DNA from: Solicoccozyma terricola
Taxonomy: Eukaryota > Basidiomycota > Tremellomycetes > Filobasidiales > Piskurozymaceae
Direction: 5' to 3'
Length of the DNA stretch: 64,000 nucleotides
Assembly: GCA_001600875.1 (NCBI GenBank)
Contig: BCLD01000002.1
Coordinates: 909,646 to 973,645, forward strand
Every line of letters begins with the position of its first letter. Within the stretch, counting starts at the first letter, position 1. Below, one piece after another: positions 46,685 to 57,928 of this stretch. Made by a program: the position numbers and the translations under genes. Below the pieces are notes generated by a model. It made no database searches and was not told the origin of the DNA. It worked only from the letters and a program-made list of their open reading frames with translations.

Positions 46685-49141
46685 ATGGCTCGAGAATACT
46701 TCTCTCCAGACTTCGCTCCTCGTGTGCAACCTCCCGCAGCAGCCAAAGTTTCCGAACCGAAGCAACCGCAGGTCGTCGTTGCGAATTCGAAAGTACCAAT
46801 AAGACGATCACTTCCACCGCGCGCTGCTAAAAACAAACCAGCTGCAGTGCTGAAGGGCGGAGTGGAAAAGAAGAAAGTAGCAACAGTAAAGGCAGGGAGC
46901 CATGGGAAGAAACCGATGGAAGTTAAACAAGAGAACGTCGTGAAAGCGGTGGTGGCGAAACCAGCGAAGCAGGTGGTAGAAAAAAGAAAAATCGTAACCG
47001 TAGAGAAACCTGGGCCGTCAAAGATACCGAAAGTCAGTCATCCGATGGAAACGAAGCCTTCCAATAAACCTCTCCCCATTCGATCCATCTCCAAACCGCC
47101 TTCTGGAGCGCTCGCGGCGAAGATTGAAGTTCAGAACAAGTACATTATCGTAAGTGATGCGGCCAATTCCATTTTCAACGTCTCCCACTGACCGCCAGCC
47201 CCTACATGGCAGGCTCATTTCGTTACTACTACCGCCATGTCAACCAAAGGTCGTCATGAAGCCATCCTCAGGCATATTCGTGCTTTTGGCCAGCACGAAG
47301 CGGCCGAATGCCCAAACAAACCAGTCGAGGATCATCAGATGGTCGACACCAATGTGATCATCGAACCTGAGCCAATTCCCAGCTCATTCTCTGATCACGA
47401 AACGGACATGGATATCGAATCTCCTGATGAAGTCGTAGTGGACGGTGACATGGATATCGACAGATCTCTCTCTCCTGTGCAAATGGTTCACGCCAGTACG
47501 AATGACCAACTCGAGCCTGATCGCCTCTCATGCTCCGACATGGACATCGAGTCTTTGGATGAGGTGGTAGTTCGCGATGAGGTGGTCTGCGACGGGGGTT
47601 CTCCCAGCGGAATCGTGGCTCAAGCTACATTGGGTCAGTGATCTCGCTACTGTGCTTGAGATACTAATACAGAAAGCCATAACTGACATAATAACTATCA
47701 GAAGAGCACTCCCCTCTTCCAATTGCAATCAGCAACGCAATCCGGAATCAACCAACGCCCGTACGCCCCGTACGCCCCGGATCCCCTCTTCCCCCTTCAC
47801 ACACCCGCCCGGTCGCTTCCATCCACGCCAGACCGTATTCTTCCAGTCGATTGCCATTTATGCGAGTGCTTTCTCAGCCTCAAACCAGCCTGCCGTCTAC
47901 GGTTGTGCAGGCAGAGGCCGTTCCGGTTGCACTGGTCATCGAGGAGGAGCAGGAGAAAGAGGTGGCTCCGCAGGAAACTGTGGACGACGAAGGAGAGAAT
48001 CCCCTCGCCCCTCTACCCACCTACCCGGTTTCTTCGATCATCGCGAGACCGGCTTCTAGCAGCCGAGTACTATTCACGCCAGTCCGATCACAATCACAAT
48101 CCAGGATCCCAGTTAAGGCTGTGCAGGTTGCTCCGGTCATCGAGGAGGAGGAGGAAGAAGATGAGGAGGCGCAGGAAGCTGGGCCGTCCTCATCGAAATT
48201 ACTCCCCGTCGCCGAATTGGAGGAATCCGAAGCCGATCGAATCCGGCAGATACGCAAGGAAGAGGCTCGCATCAAGAACATGGTCTCGCCACTTCCCGGA
48301 CATGTCGTTGGCTGGGGACAAAATACCTCCACCACAATCTCTCCTCTTGCTATTAGACTTCAAGCCAAACCGTGGGCAAGCCCCGTCAACCCCGATCCTC
48401 CTGTGGAAGCAGAGGTACCAAGGGACTTCTCCAAGGGACCTTTCACGGAGAATGTGCAGGGTTACGAAAACCCCAAAGCGCAAGAACTTTGGGATAGATT
48501 TTACGGCGACGAAGAGGAAGAGGAAGAGGAAGAGGAAGGCGAAAACGCCGGAGAGATCTCTGTGCTACTTGACTTCGTTCAAAATTGGTCCGCGGCTCCG
48601 TTACCGTTGAAGCGACGCGAGAAGAGGGATGGAGAATTGACCCCAGCATTGTCTGCCAACGATCGGAGCGAGAACGAGAATGTCTCTGGCTGCGACGAGG
48701 TTTCCGAGGAGGCTATCAATCACGCCGTCACCGTCCTCTTTGGGTCCTCAAGAGGAATCGAAGCTCTTGCCGAAGCGCTTTCCAAGACGACTTCCGCCAC
48801 GCTTGTGAAGGCTGCTGTCAAGGCGCCAGCTGCTTCTGCTTTGCATCTCCAGGCACAGCGACTCCAAGGTCTATACCAATCCGAAGTGAAACTGTTTGCA
48901 GAACATCGCCTCATTTCCAGCGGCAAGCTGTCTGCGTTGGAAGCTGAGGTAGCGGAACTCAAGGCTAAAAACGACTATTTGCAGTCGTATTTGGACGATT
49001 TGGTCAGTACACCCATCCATGGTCTTTGGGGTTGTTGAATTGATACTAATATGACCTGGTATACAGCTTCGACCGGACCCTTCTTTTGCAATTCTTCGAG
49101 ATGAAGCAGAGGAGCAGGAGTTCTCAGGCTACTCTGCCTGA
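46685..49141 (+). CDS. Basic/acidic coiled-coil protein of unknown function
   Basis: Four exons (46685-47149, 47213-47633, 47702-49002, 49067-49141) give about 753 aa. The first about 150 residues are strongly basic with many Lys-Pro and Val-Lys pairs (KKKVATVKAG, KQVVEKRKIVTVEKPG), typical of microtubule- or nucleic-acid-binding tails. Two acidic repeats follow (DMDIESPDEVVVDGD and DMDIESLDEVVVRDE). The middle is proline-rich with long Glu runs. Near the C-terminus EALAEALSKTTSATLVKAAVKAPAASALHLQAQRL and LEAEVAELKAKNDYLQSYLDDL should form helices, the last a coiled coil. The final exon adds LRPDPSFAILRDEAEEQEFSGYSA. No known domain is visible; a chromatin or cytoskeletal scaffold would suit the composition but is a guess. 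Confidence 0.65.
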
Positions 49142-50876
49142 GCTCCTGCCTATAGTTAAGAACGGTAAGAGGAGTATCTTGGTCGCTGCGACGCACGCTC
49201 CTGACAATCCTGAAACTCCCCATATTGTGCTATCTCCCAGAACACGACGTGAGTTAGCGTCAGCATATGTGTGTGCAACTGTGGATTCTGACTCGTCATG
49301 CTACCCACCAGTAAGAACAAGTCTCTACCCACACCAAATCCACACGGTAGCTATGCAGCATGGAAACATGCTGTGTGCGCGTGCGTCTCCTACCGGTGAG
49401 CCTCCTCTTCCTCATGACATTGTTTCTGCGATGTCTGACGCGTCTTCGATCTTGGAAAGGTTAACAGCCATCATCTCCGACCGTGAGTGGCCTGTTTCTG
49501 AACCTGTGTCCGTTCAAAGTGCTGATCACCTCCCCCTGCGCGGTCCGGAAACGAAATGAAAGCAGAAACTGAAGCAGAACGAAAGCAGATGTGCATCTTC
49601 ACCCAACCGATGAGGATGCAACCGGACGTGTAGAAACTGATGCTTGCCTGTGGGTCTCGTCTAACCGGCCCTATTCGCTGCTCTCCTTCGACGCTAACCC
49701 GCCGCTCAAGATCGTGTAAGACTCCGATCGCAATAGCGCAACCATCAAAATTTCTCAGCCACGTCAACTCGCTCGATGAAAGGTTCACACCATCGAAGCG
49801 AGTACCACCGTCGATGACGCGGAATTAGCGGTCACGCTTGGTGAGTTTCTGGATATCTGTTGTCTTCGATGCCGATCGTAAGCTGAACCCCGAGGCGTAC
49901 ACTCGCCACCTTTTGCGTCCACCTGCTTAGCGTCGCAAGGAAGACATCGCATTCCCCCCATATCCCGCTGTATGGTCCAGCGGGACTCGTGAGACTACGG
50001 AGCTGATGACGCTGCTTTGTGAGTTGGCCTGGGCCCAGTCTCCTCGCCTTCGCGACGCCGTGGGCTGAAGCCAATCACCTATGCTCTCGTATCACAGGTG
50101 TGCGAACTTTATTTCCCTCTCGCAAGTCGCCACCCGAACAAGCAGAACATCGACACCCGGCTTTATGCGCCAACCAGAATCCTCTCCGCTTTGACAACAT
50201 GTCGCCGAGTTGATATCTGAGTACGCCCTCCATCCCGTGCTGGCCACACACCCAAAGACGCTACGCAAGGCACCTCCCACCGCTGCAAACACTACCGCAA
50301 TTTCTATCAATACCCATTTCCACTTCTCCTACACCCGAAACCCCCCAATATTACCAACTTGTTCTGTCGTCTTCGCCCATCGCCAATCCCTATTAATCAA
50401 CCGGCTTCGACCATAACTCCAAACCGGCATCCATTGTAGACCCCCTAATCCAGCCACCCCGCCATCCAGCCGATCTCAACAATCGTCGCTAACGATTTCC
50501 AGCTCGATGTTTTTCAAAGAATTCAAGTCGCGGTTTTTCCATCATTAGTCAAATTGCTATTCCCCTGCGGCTTTTTGACGAATGATAATTTTCTTTTCCT
50601 ATTTCACCTTTTTTCTTGTATACTTTATTTCCCGGCTTTCTTGACTCGCTTGACTATGATTCGAAATAATAATTTGCGTTCTTTTAACCTATTCATACAC
50701 GCACAGCCCCTATTTCAAATAAATTTCCTCTATATCAGACGAGTAGCTCGCAAATTAACGAAAAAAAAAACTTTTTTGATAGAGACCATTCCACACATTC
50801 ATCGATAAGTCTACTAACCCCTCCGAAACCACGCCGCACCGCACCGCACCGCACCGCACCGCCATCCATCCCATCC
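49142..50876. other. Long intergenic stretch with decayed-looking frames
   Basis: Plus-strand frames (for example 49102-49559) show splice-like signals such as GTGAGT at 49249 and a CACCAG acceptor near 49311, but no continuous protein results. DNA from 50500 to 50820 is A/T-rich. It may hold a decayed gene or a long 3' region of the preceding gene. A CGCACC repeat lies at its end. Confidence 0.4.
50834..50861. repeat. (CGCAC)n short tandem repeat
   Basis: Five to six CGCAC units just after the 3' end of the tyrosine phosphatase gene. Confidence 0.8.
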
Positions 50877-51881
50877 TCAACCAATCACCTCCCCCTCCAA
50901 CTCATCCAACAACCCTTCTCCAAACTCCTCACACATCCTATAAACCTCCTCAAACCCATCTAAACCACCATAATAAGGATCCGGTACTGATTTCCTAAAA
51001 GATCTAGTTGATTTATCGAATTTAGATGATGATCGAATGTGTGATGAGAATAATGATATTTGAGCTGTTGATTTAGATGATGATTTGATACGATTGATGT
51101 TTCGAAGACTGATTTGGGGCGTGGGTGGGTGGGTGGTATCAAGGTTATCAGGGGATGAAATGGGGGTGCGAATGGAGGACGTTACGCACTTGTCTTCGTC
51201 CATTGCGATTATATGTGTAAACTCTGTGAAATCATTCAAACGTAATTGTCTCGCTCTAGAGTTGATTGGTACGCCGTGCTAAATAAGTCGTAAGGTCGTA
51301 TCAGAGAAGAGCAGGTGAGGAGGGAAAAAAAAAAAAAAAAAAAAATAGACGTTTCAGCGTTTGTATGTCAGAATCGACCCGGTGTCCTCTTCCCCCTCTT
51401 CACACCTTTTTCAAAACTCTAACACTCCTTTTATCTGGTTCCTCACCAACATGATACCCTGCCGTTCCACATGATTCGATGTGAATCTTATTTCTTAAAG
51501 AGGGACGTTGAGATGCTAGATGAGTGACGAGTGCTGCTGCTATTGGAGATCGACTTGAGAAAAGGAGAAAGGTCATCAGTGAATGAAGATAAAAGGGAAT
51601 GAAAGGAAAGAGAGAGGAAGGAGGATTAACGTACCAGATGCTGTTGACCGGTTGGATATTAAATTAAAAACCGTGAGTCTAGGAGGGGGTTGAGGTCCGA
51701 GGCGGATTACACTCACTTTCTGCATTGTAAAAGGAAAAAAAAGAGAAAGGACAAAAAGGTTTCATTGATTTAGCGGTGAATCGTCGAACTCTATAAATCC
51801 CGGAGCTCACCCAAGACAAACCATCAACACCCTAAACTCTGGCTTACTCTGAGCGTCGCCGTTAGAAGACGTGGATGCCAT
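50877..51881 (-). CDS. LTP1: Low-molecular-weight protein tyrosine phosphatase with 3-nt and 6-nt exons
   Basis: Cytosolic phosphatase hydrolysing phosphotyrosine. Six exons give about 182 aa: 51881-51811, 51719-51717, 51640-51635, 51553-51406, 51278-51190, 51108-50877. The active-site loop C-x5-R-S of the family is VCLGNICRSP. Here its codons come from four exons: exon 1 ends in VCL plus GG, exon 2 is just AAA, exon 3 is CATCTG, and exon 4 starts TCGATCTCC. Together they spell G-N-I-C-R-S-P without a spare base. Each tiny exon has a CAG acceptor before it and a GTGAGT or GTACGT donor after it. Later marks are ESCGTAGYHVGEEPDKRSV, HGVPINSRARQL, DFTEFTHIIAMDED and the general-acid Asp in VPDPYYGG, with GFEEVYRMCEEFGEGLLDEL at the end. 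A serine/lysine-rich insert precedes VPDPYYGG. Confidence 0.92.
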
Positions 51882-52549
51882 GGTGAAAGATATGTCGCTT
51901 CACTTGAACGACGATCCTCGTTTCCTCGTGGTGGGGGTTCCTGTTGGTTGGGAGATGGATTGTGCACGTGACTCGATCGATGGATCGGGGACTCGGAGTT
52001 TGTTTACTTTTCACGACCAAATGGCGAAGTACAAGTTGATGGCCAGCCAGGCAGGTTGGCACCATTGCACACCTCGTCGAACAGTCCCATCATGGTCGTC
52101 GTACACACATTATCATGTTTAGATGTACTCCCATTTTCTTAGATGGATTATGAAAATAGCATACGCGACGTGTGTGTGGAAGATGGATGGGCATGTGGTG
52201 GATGTGTGACTTGGCTGGAATCATAGGGGAATTCCTATTTCTGTCACCAATTATCCAACTGGTTCCCCGGATGACTCGACTCCACAGTCCGCCGCTCTCC
52301 CCCCCTCCCCCTCTCCCCTCGGTTCCGTTCCCCTACTCATTCAATCCCGTATCCACATCGTATCAGCCCGAAGAACCACGCCGTCCCCCCGCGGATGTAT
52401 TGCACGTGACAAATGGGATCCACATGGTCCAAGTTGGATCGACTAGATGCACAAGTCATACATACATACACCAACGCTGAAAAAGTACATCCAATGCTGT
52501 CCCGAACCATCAACAACCACCACCACTACCACCCACCTCTCATCCAAAC
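51882..52549. other. Divergent promoter region, tyrosine phosphatase and ABC transporter
   Basis: Two CACGTG palindromes, one 84 nt upstream of the phosphatase ATG (51965-51970) and one 142 nt upstream of the transporter ATG (52403-52408), both in a GCACGTGAC context. No gene is supported. Confidence 0.55.
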
Positions 52550-55500
52550 ATGGCGTACACCGTCGTCCCTTCCGTGGACCCGGAGGACTCACCCACCGCC
52601 ACCACCACCACCACCAACATACCAAGACGACGAACACCACGATACCTCGCTCCGACTGTTCTCGCGTTTGATGTGATTAGATCAGTAGGTTTGGCCAGTT
52701 TGATTGGGTTGAGTGTTGTGGCGTGTTTGAGTTTGAAAGATGGGGAGGAGGATGGAATATGGGGAATACAGAGGGGAATAAGAAAGGATTTGTTTGGGAG
52801 ATTCGATGATTGGAAGTTGGAACTTGGATTGATTATTGTTTATGTGAGTTTTTCTTGGGGGGTTTGGTTGGGAGCGGAGTTAGCATAATCCTGAACTTTA
52901 CTCCCCNNNNNNNNNNNNNNNNNNNNNNNNNNNNNNNNNNNNNNNNNNNNNNNNNNNNNNNNNNNNNNNNNNNNNNNNNNNNNNNNNNNNNNNNNNNNNN
53001 NNNNNNNNNNNNNNNNNNNNNNNNNNNNNNNNNNNNNNNNNNNNNNNNNNNNNNNNNNNNNNNNNNNNNNNNNNNNNNNNNNNNNNNNNNNNNNNNNNNN
53101 NNNNNNNNNNNNNNNNNNNNNNNNNNNNNNNNNNNNNNNNNNNNNNNNNNNNNNNNNNNNNNNNNNNNNNNNNNNNNNNNNNNNNNNNNNNNNNNNNNNN
53201 NNNNNNNNNNNNNNNNNNNNNNNNNNNNNNNNNNNNNNNNNNNNNNNNNNNNNNNNNNNNNNNNNNNNNNNNNNNNNNNNNNNNNNNNNNNNNNNNNNNN
53301 NNNNNNNNNNNNNNNNNNNNNNNNNNNNNNNNNNNNNNNNNNNNNNNNNNNNNNNNNNNNNNNNNNNNNNNNNNNNNNNNNNNNNNNNNNNNNNNNGGGG
53401 GGGGGGGGGGGGGGGGGGGGGGGTTATCGTGTGAGGAATGTGTTTTCGGGTCAAAGTGGATTTCCTTCAAGGAAAACGTTTGAGAGGAAAATGTGGTCAC
53501 GGCAAGGGGCGAATCGAGTCAATGGTGATGGTGTTCGTTCCGTTGCTTTGACGCTGCGACAATATTCCACTCTGGCTCTGCGAGAATGTCGTTGGATGGA
53601 CAGGGGCTACGGATCTTGTATTTCCCAACAACAGACAGTCTGATGATGTTTTTCTTTTTCTCCCCCCTCCCTCCCTCCCTCCCTCCCTCCCTCCCTCCAC
53701 CAGTTACCTCCAAACGGACGGGAAAGGTGAAGACGGAGAAGGAACGATGATCAAACCTTGGTTCTGGATAATCGCTCTATTCCTCGGTCCAACACTCTCT
53801 TCAATCTCATGGCAAGTTTACAATTTCATGTCCACACGAACACTAGTCAAGACGGAGGCGTTGATCACTTCAATGTTGTTTCAACATTCGTTACGGATCA
53901 AGATGAAGGATTCGGTAGAGGAGAGTTTCAAGGTCGCAGTACCTACTACTACTACTGGTACTGTGACACCTACGATCGTGGTTGAAGAACAAGTGATCGA
54001 ACGTCCAGACGTCATAGATACGAGCGGTGATCGCTCAATCATTCCGGATACCTCGAGCGATGGTGATGCTAGTTCAACCATAAAGTCCACCACCACCACA
54101 CCTGCTGCAACCACCGCCGCTGGACATGGACACAAAGAAGCGAGTATCGCAGGTCGAATCAACACACTAATCAGTAATGACATCGAGTCTGTCGTCGAGG
54201 GTCGAGACGTCTTCATGTTCTTATTCTATGGACCTCTTCAAATCAGTATCGGTACCTACTTTTTATACAAAGTTCTTAGCTGGAGTGGTCCGGTTGCTAT
54301 TTTGGTAACAATGTTCACATTACCAATCCCTGGAATGTTGGCAAAAATCTTGAATAAAACTCAAGCGGATCTTTCGAGAGCTAGTGAAGCTCGTATTCAA
54401 GTCATCACCGAGGCGATAAACACCCTTCGTATGGTTAAACTATTTGGATGGGAGGATAAGATTGCAGAAAGGATTGCGGAAAAACGTGAATTGGAAATGG
54501 CACTCATCAAGAAACGTACACTATTTCGAACACTAGTCGGTACCGTGAATTGGTGCTTGCCTATTCTTAGTATCGTGTTGTGTTATGGTCTTTACACCGG
54601 TGTTGAAAAGCAAACACTCACATCGGCAAAGGTGTTCAGTAGTATAACCGTTTTTGAAATGCTCAGGTATGTGTCAGCCTGGGCCGGCGGCCAAAAGCCC
54701 CCCATTGTACTCACGTTACAACCCATTCACGCAACAGGTTCCAGATGTACATGCTCACCAACCAGCTCACCACATTCATCCAAGCGAAAGTTTCAATTCA
54801 ACGACTGAACGCATTCCTCACCGAGACCGAACTTCTCGATGGACTCAAAGATAATGCGCCCCCTCCGCCAACACCTGCCGAAAGCGACAATATATTCTTC
54901 CACAATGCGTCATTCGCATGGACAGTAGCAGACAGTGGACCTTCTCGCTTCAAGCTGCATATCGATGACCTAGAAATTCCTAGAGGAAAGACTACGTTGG
55001 TATCCGGCAAAACGTCCGCAGGAAAGAGTAGTCTGCTGCTCGCATTGTTGGGCGAAATGAATTGGATACCTGAGGGTCCTGATTCGTCGTTCAACCTGCC
55101 ACGTTCCGCTGGCGTAGCTTATGCAGCGCAAGAGGCATGGGTCATGGCGGACACGGTTCGCAACAACATCACCCTAGACAACCCGTGGGACGCTGAACGT
55201 TACCAAAAAGTCATCCACCAGTGTGCCTTGGAGCGCGATTTAGAACTCTTTGCCGCCGGTGACCAGACGGAGCTTGGAGAGAAGGGTCTGAATGCTAGGT
55301 AGGTCTGTCATTAAGCTGAAGAAACTTGTCAACCCCCGCTGAATCTATCCTTAATTACCCACCCAGCGGCGGTCAAAAGGCGAGGATCAGTCTCGCGCGT
55401 GCCGTCTACTCCAGAGCCAACATTCTCCTGCTGGACGACCCCTTGAGCGCTCTCGATCTCACGACTTGCAAGTGGGTGGTGGAGAAATGCTTCAAGGGCG

Positions 55501-57654
55501 ACCTCATGCGAGGGCGGACAATTGTTCTCGTCACCCATCACGTCTCCCTCGCCACTCCAATTTCCGACTACCTGGTGCACATCGCCCTGGATGGAACGAT
55601 TGACTACCAGGGAGCACCAGAGAAGGCTTTAGAATTCGAAGATGATGACCCCGTCATCGTCGAAGAGATCGTCGAGAAGGTGGAAGAATTCAAGGAGAGC
55701 GCCGAAAACAAGCCCGACCCGGAGCGTGACGCGAACACAAGCTTGGGAAAACTCGTGATGGAGGAAGAAAAGAGCGAAGGTCGTGTCGAGATGAAAACAT
55801 TGCTGAAATACTTTGCCGCCGCTGGTGGACCGATCTTCTGGACAGTCTATCTCGCAGACATTTTCATCGGTGAGTTCTCTTGCGCGCTTGGTCAGTCGGT
55901 AGCACAAATCGAGGATGCTGATCTGTCAACGCCATCGTTGTACAGGCGAGATACTCTTCGCTGGATGCGTGTATTGGCTTGGTTTGTGGTCCAGGGCGTA
56001 TGAAGAGGCGGAAAACACCTCAGATGTCTCAATCGTCTGGTATCTTTCCATCTATGTCGTCCTCATGTTGGTTCAGGTTTCTTCTTACAACTCGAGTGGG
56101 ATTCTGTGGATGTTTGGGTCCCTTCGCGCCTCTCGTTCATTGCACATCTCACTGGTCCAGCATATTCTGGGAAGTACATTCCGCTTCATCGACAAGACAC
56201 CTACTGGAAGGTTAATCAGTCGTGCAGGACGAGACTTCAAGGCACTTGACGGGCCATTCACTCAAATGTTCTCTGGATGGGTCGAGATCATTTGCACTTT
56301 GACCCTCAAATTCGTCCTTCTCGTCTGGATTGTCCCCATCTTCACCCCTATCGCTTTAATCATCGCCGTCTGCGGCGGATTGATAGGAGAGATGTACATC
56401 AAAGCGCAACTCAACGTCAAGCGAGAGATGTCGAACGCAAAATCACCCCTCTACTCTCAGTTTGCCGCAGCCGTCAACGGTGTCGTGTCTATCCGTGCTT
56501 ACGGTGCCGAAAAGACTTTTGTGAGCTCGCTTAGAGCTAGCACGGACAAGTATACACGGTGTGCGACGACATTTTACAATCTCACTCGATGGGTCACCAT
56601 CCGTATCGACCTTCTCGGTGCAGTGTTCTCTGCTACCCTCGCCTCCGTCCTATTCTATGCTGGACACAACTTCTTGGACGCCGCTCTCGTTGGATTCCTT
56701 CTCAACCAAGCGACTAGTTTCGCCGACATCTTGCTTTGGGCTGCTCGTATGACCAACGAGCTCTCGGTGCAGGCTCAATCTATCGAACGAATCAATGACT
56801 ACCTGGTAGTCGAGCAGGAGCCAGCCGCAACAACGCAAGGCAAACCTCCCGCTTCTTGGCCGACATCCGGTGAGATTGTGATCAGGGACCTGACGGCGAG
56901 ATACTACAACGGCGGACCAGTTGTCCTTGATAACCTCAATCTTACAATCCCCTCCGGATCCCGGATTGCCGTTGTGGGTAGGACAGGGAGCGGAAAGTCA
57001 ACCCTCACCTTGGCTTTACTTCGAGCTATTCCCACGACCGGAACAATCAATATCTCAGGGTTGGACACTGATGCTATCAACTTGAACGCACTACGTTCAC
57101 ACGTCACCATCATCCCTCAAGACCCTATTCTACTCTCGGGTACACTGCGCTTCAACCTGGATCCATTCGGCGAGCATGAAGACTATGAGCTATATGGTGC
57201 TCTCAATTCATCGGGTCTAGATTACGCAGGCGGAATGGCTGGTTCCTCCGGTACCGCCACCCCGACCGTCTTGACTTTGGAAACTCAGATTTCGAGTGGT
57301 GGTAGCAATTTGAGTCAGGGTCAGAGGCAATTGGTCGCTCTGGCGAGGGCGTTAGTCAGGGGGTCCAAGATTTTGGTATTGGACGAGGCAACGGCTAGTG
57401 TTGATCACGCGACCGATGCGTTGGTCCAACAGGCAATCCGCAGTCAGCACGGAGTCACCATCCTCACCGTTGCGCATCGTCTGTCCACCATTATGGACTA
57501 CGACAAAGTGATTGTACTCGGTGCGGGCAAGCTATTGGAATACGACACTCCTGCAAATCTATTGAAAAACTCGGAAGGTTACTTTAGAGCATTGGTTAAT
57601 GACTCGAGCGATAAGGCGGAGCTTGAGAGACTGGCCAACGGCGGGACCAGGTAA
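52550..57654 (+). CDS. ABCC/MRP-type ABC transporter, interrupted by assembly gap
   Basis: Full-size ATP-driven exporter of the C family, probably in the vacuolar or plasma membrane. Visible exons: 52550-52843, 53704-54666, 54738-55298, 55367-55869, 55946-57654. The front of the first membrane domain is missing in the N gap. What remains starts in [11 protein letters not shown]...[14 protein letters not shown] and runs through TMD1, NBD1 (Walker [10 protein letters not shown], signature [13 protein letters not shown], Walker [12 protein letters not shown], switch THH), a charged linker, TMD2, and NBD2 ([35 protein letters not shown], switch AHRLS). In NBD1 the Walker B acid is Asp rather than Glu, the usual degenerate first site of ABCC proteins. 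A serine/threonine-rich insert of about 80 residues lies in TMD1. Substrate unknown. Confidence 0.9.
52907..53396. other. Assembly gap (490 N)
   Basis: A run of 490 N bordered on the right by 26 or so G. ABCC proteins need several hundred residues of membrane helices between the first exon and the exon at 53704, more than 860 bp including the gap can hold with introns. The gap size is therefore probably an underestimate. Confidence 0.95.
53663..53700. repeat. (CCCT)n polypyrimidine repeat before ABC exon
   Basis: About eight CCCT units directly precede the CACCAG acceptor at 53703 and serve as its polypyrimidine tract. Confidence 0.8.
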
Positions 57655-57928
57655 AGGCTTGGAACAGGGACTGTTAGATAGATCACAGCTGTAACCCGAC
57701 TTATACTGATTGGATTACCACGAGTTGCCATGTGCCAGTTGACCGAGTTTGTAGGGAGGACTTAGAGGGGTGCTGGATAGCGTGTTCGTAGTGACTAACC
57801 GCCTTACGTCATATCAAGATCGTCGATCGATGGCAAGTATTGACAGAGCTGCACATCGACAGCTACAAGGAAACGCTCGCCAGCATCGATGTTCCAGGGA
57901 CACCTGCACCGACTACAACAATCTCACC

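Noticed and set aside
52810..53643. Open frames spanning the N gap
   Set aside because: Unknown bases create artificial openness; nothing can be read there.
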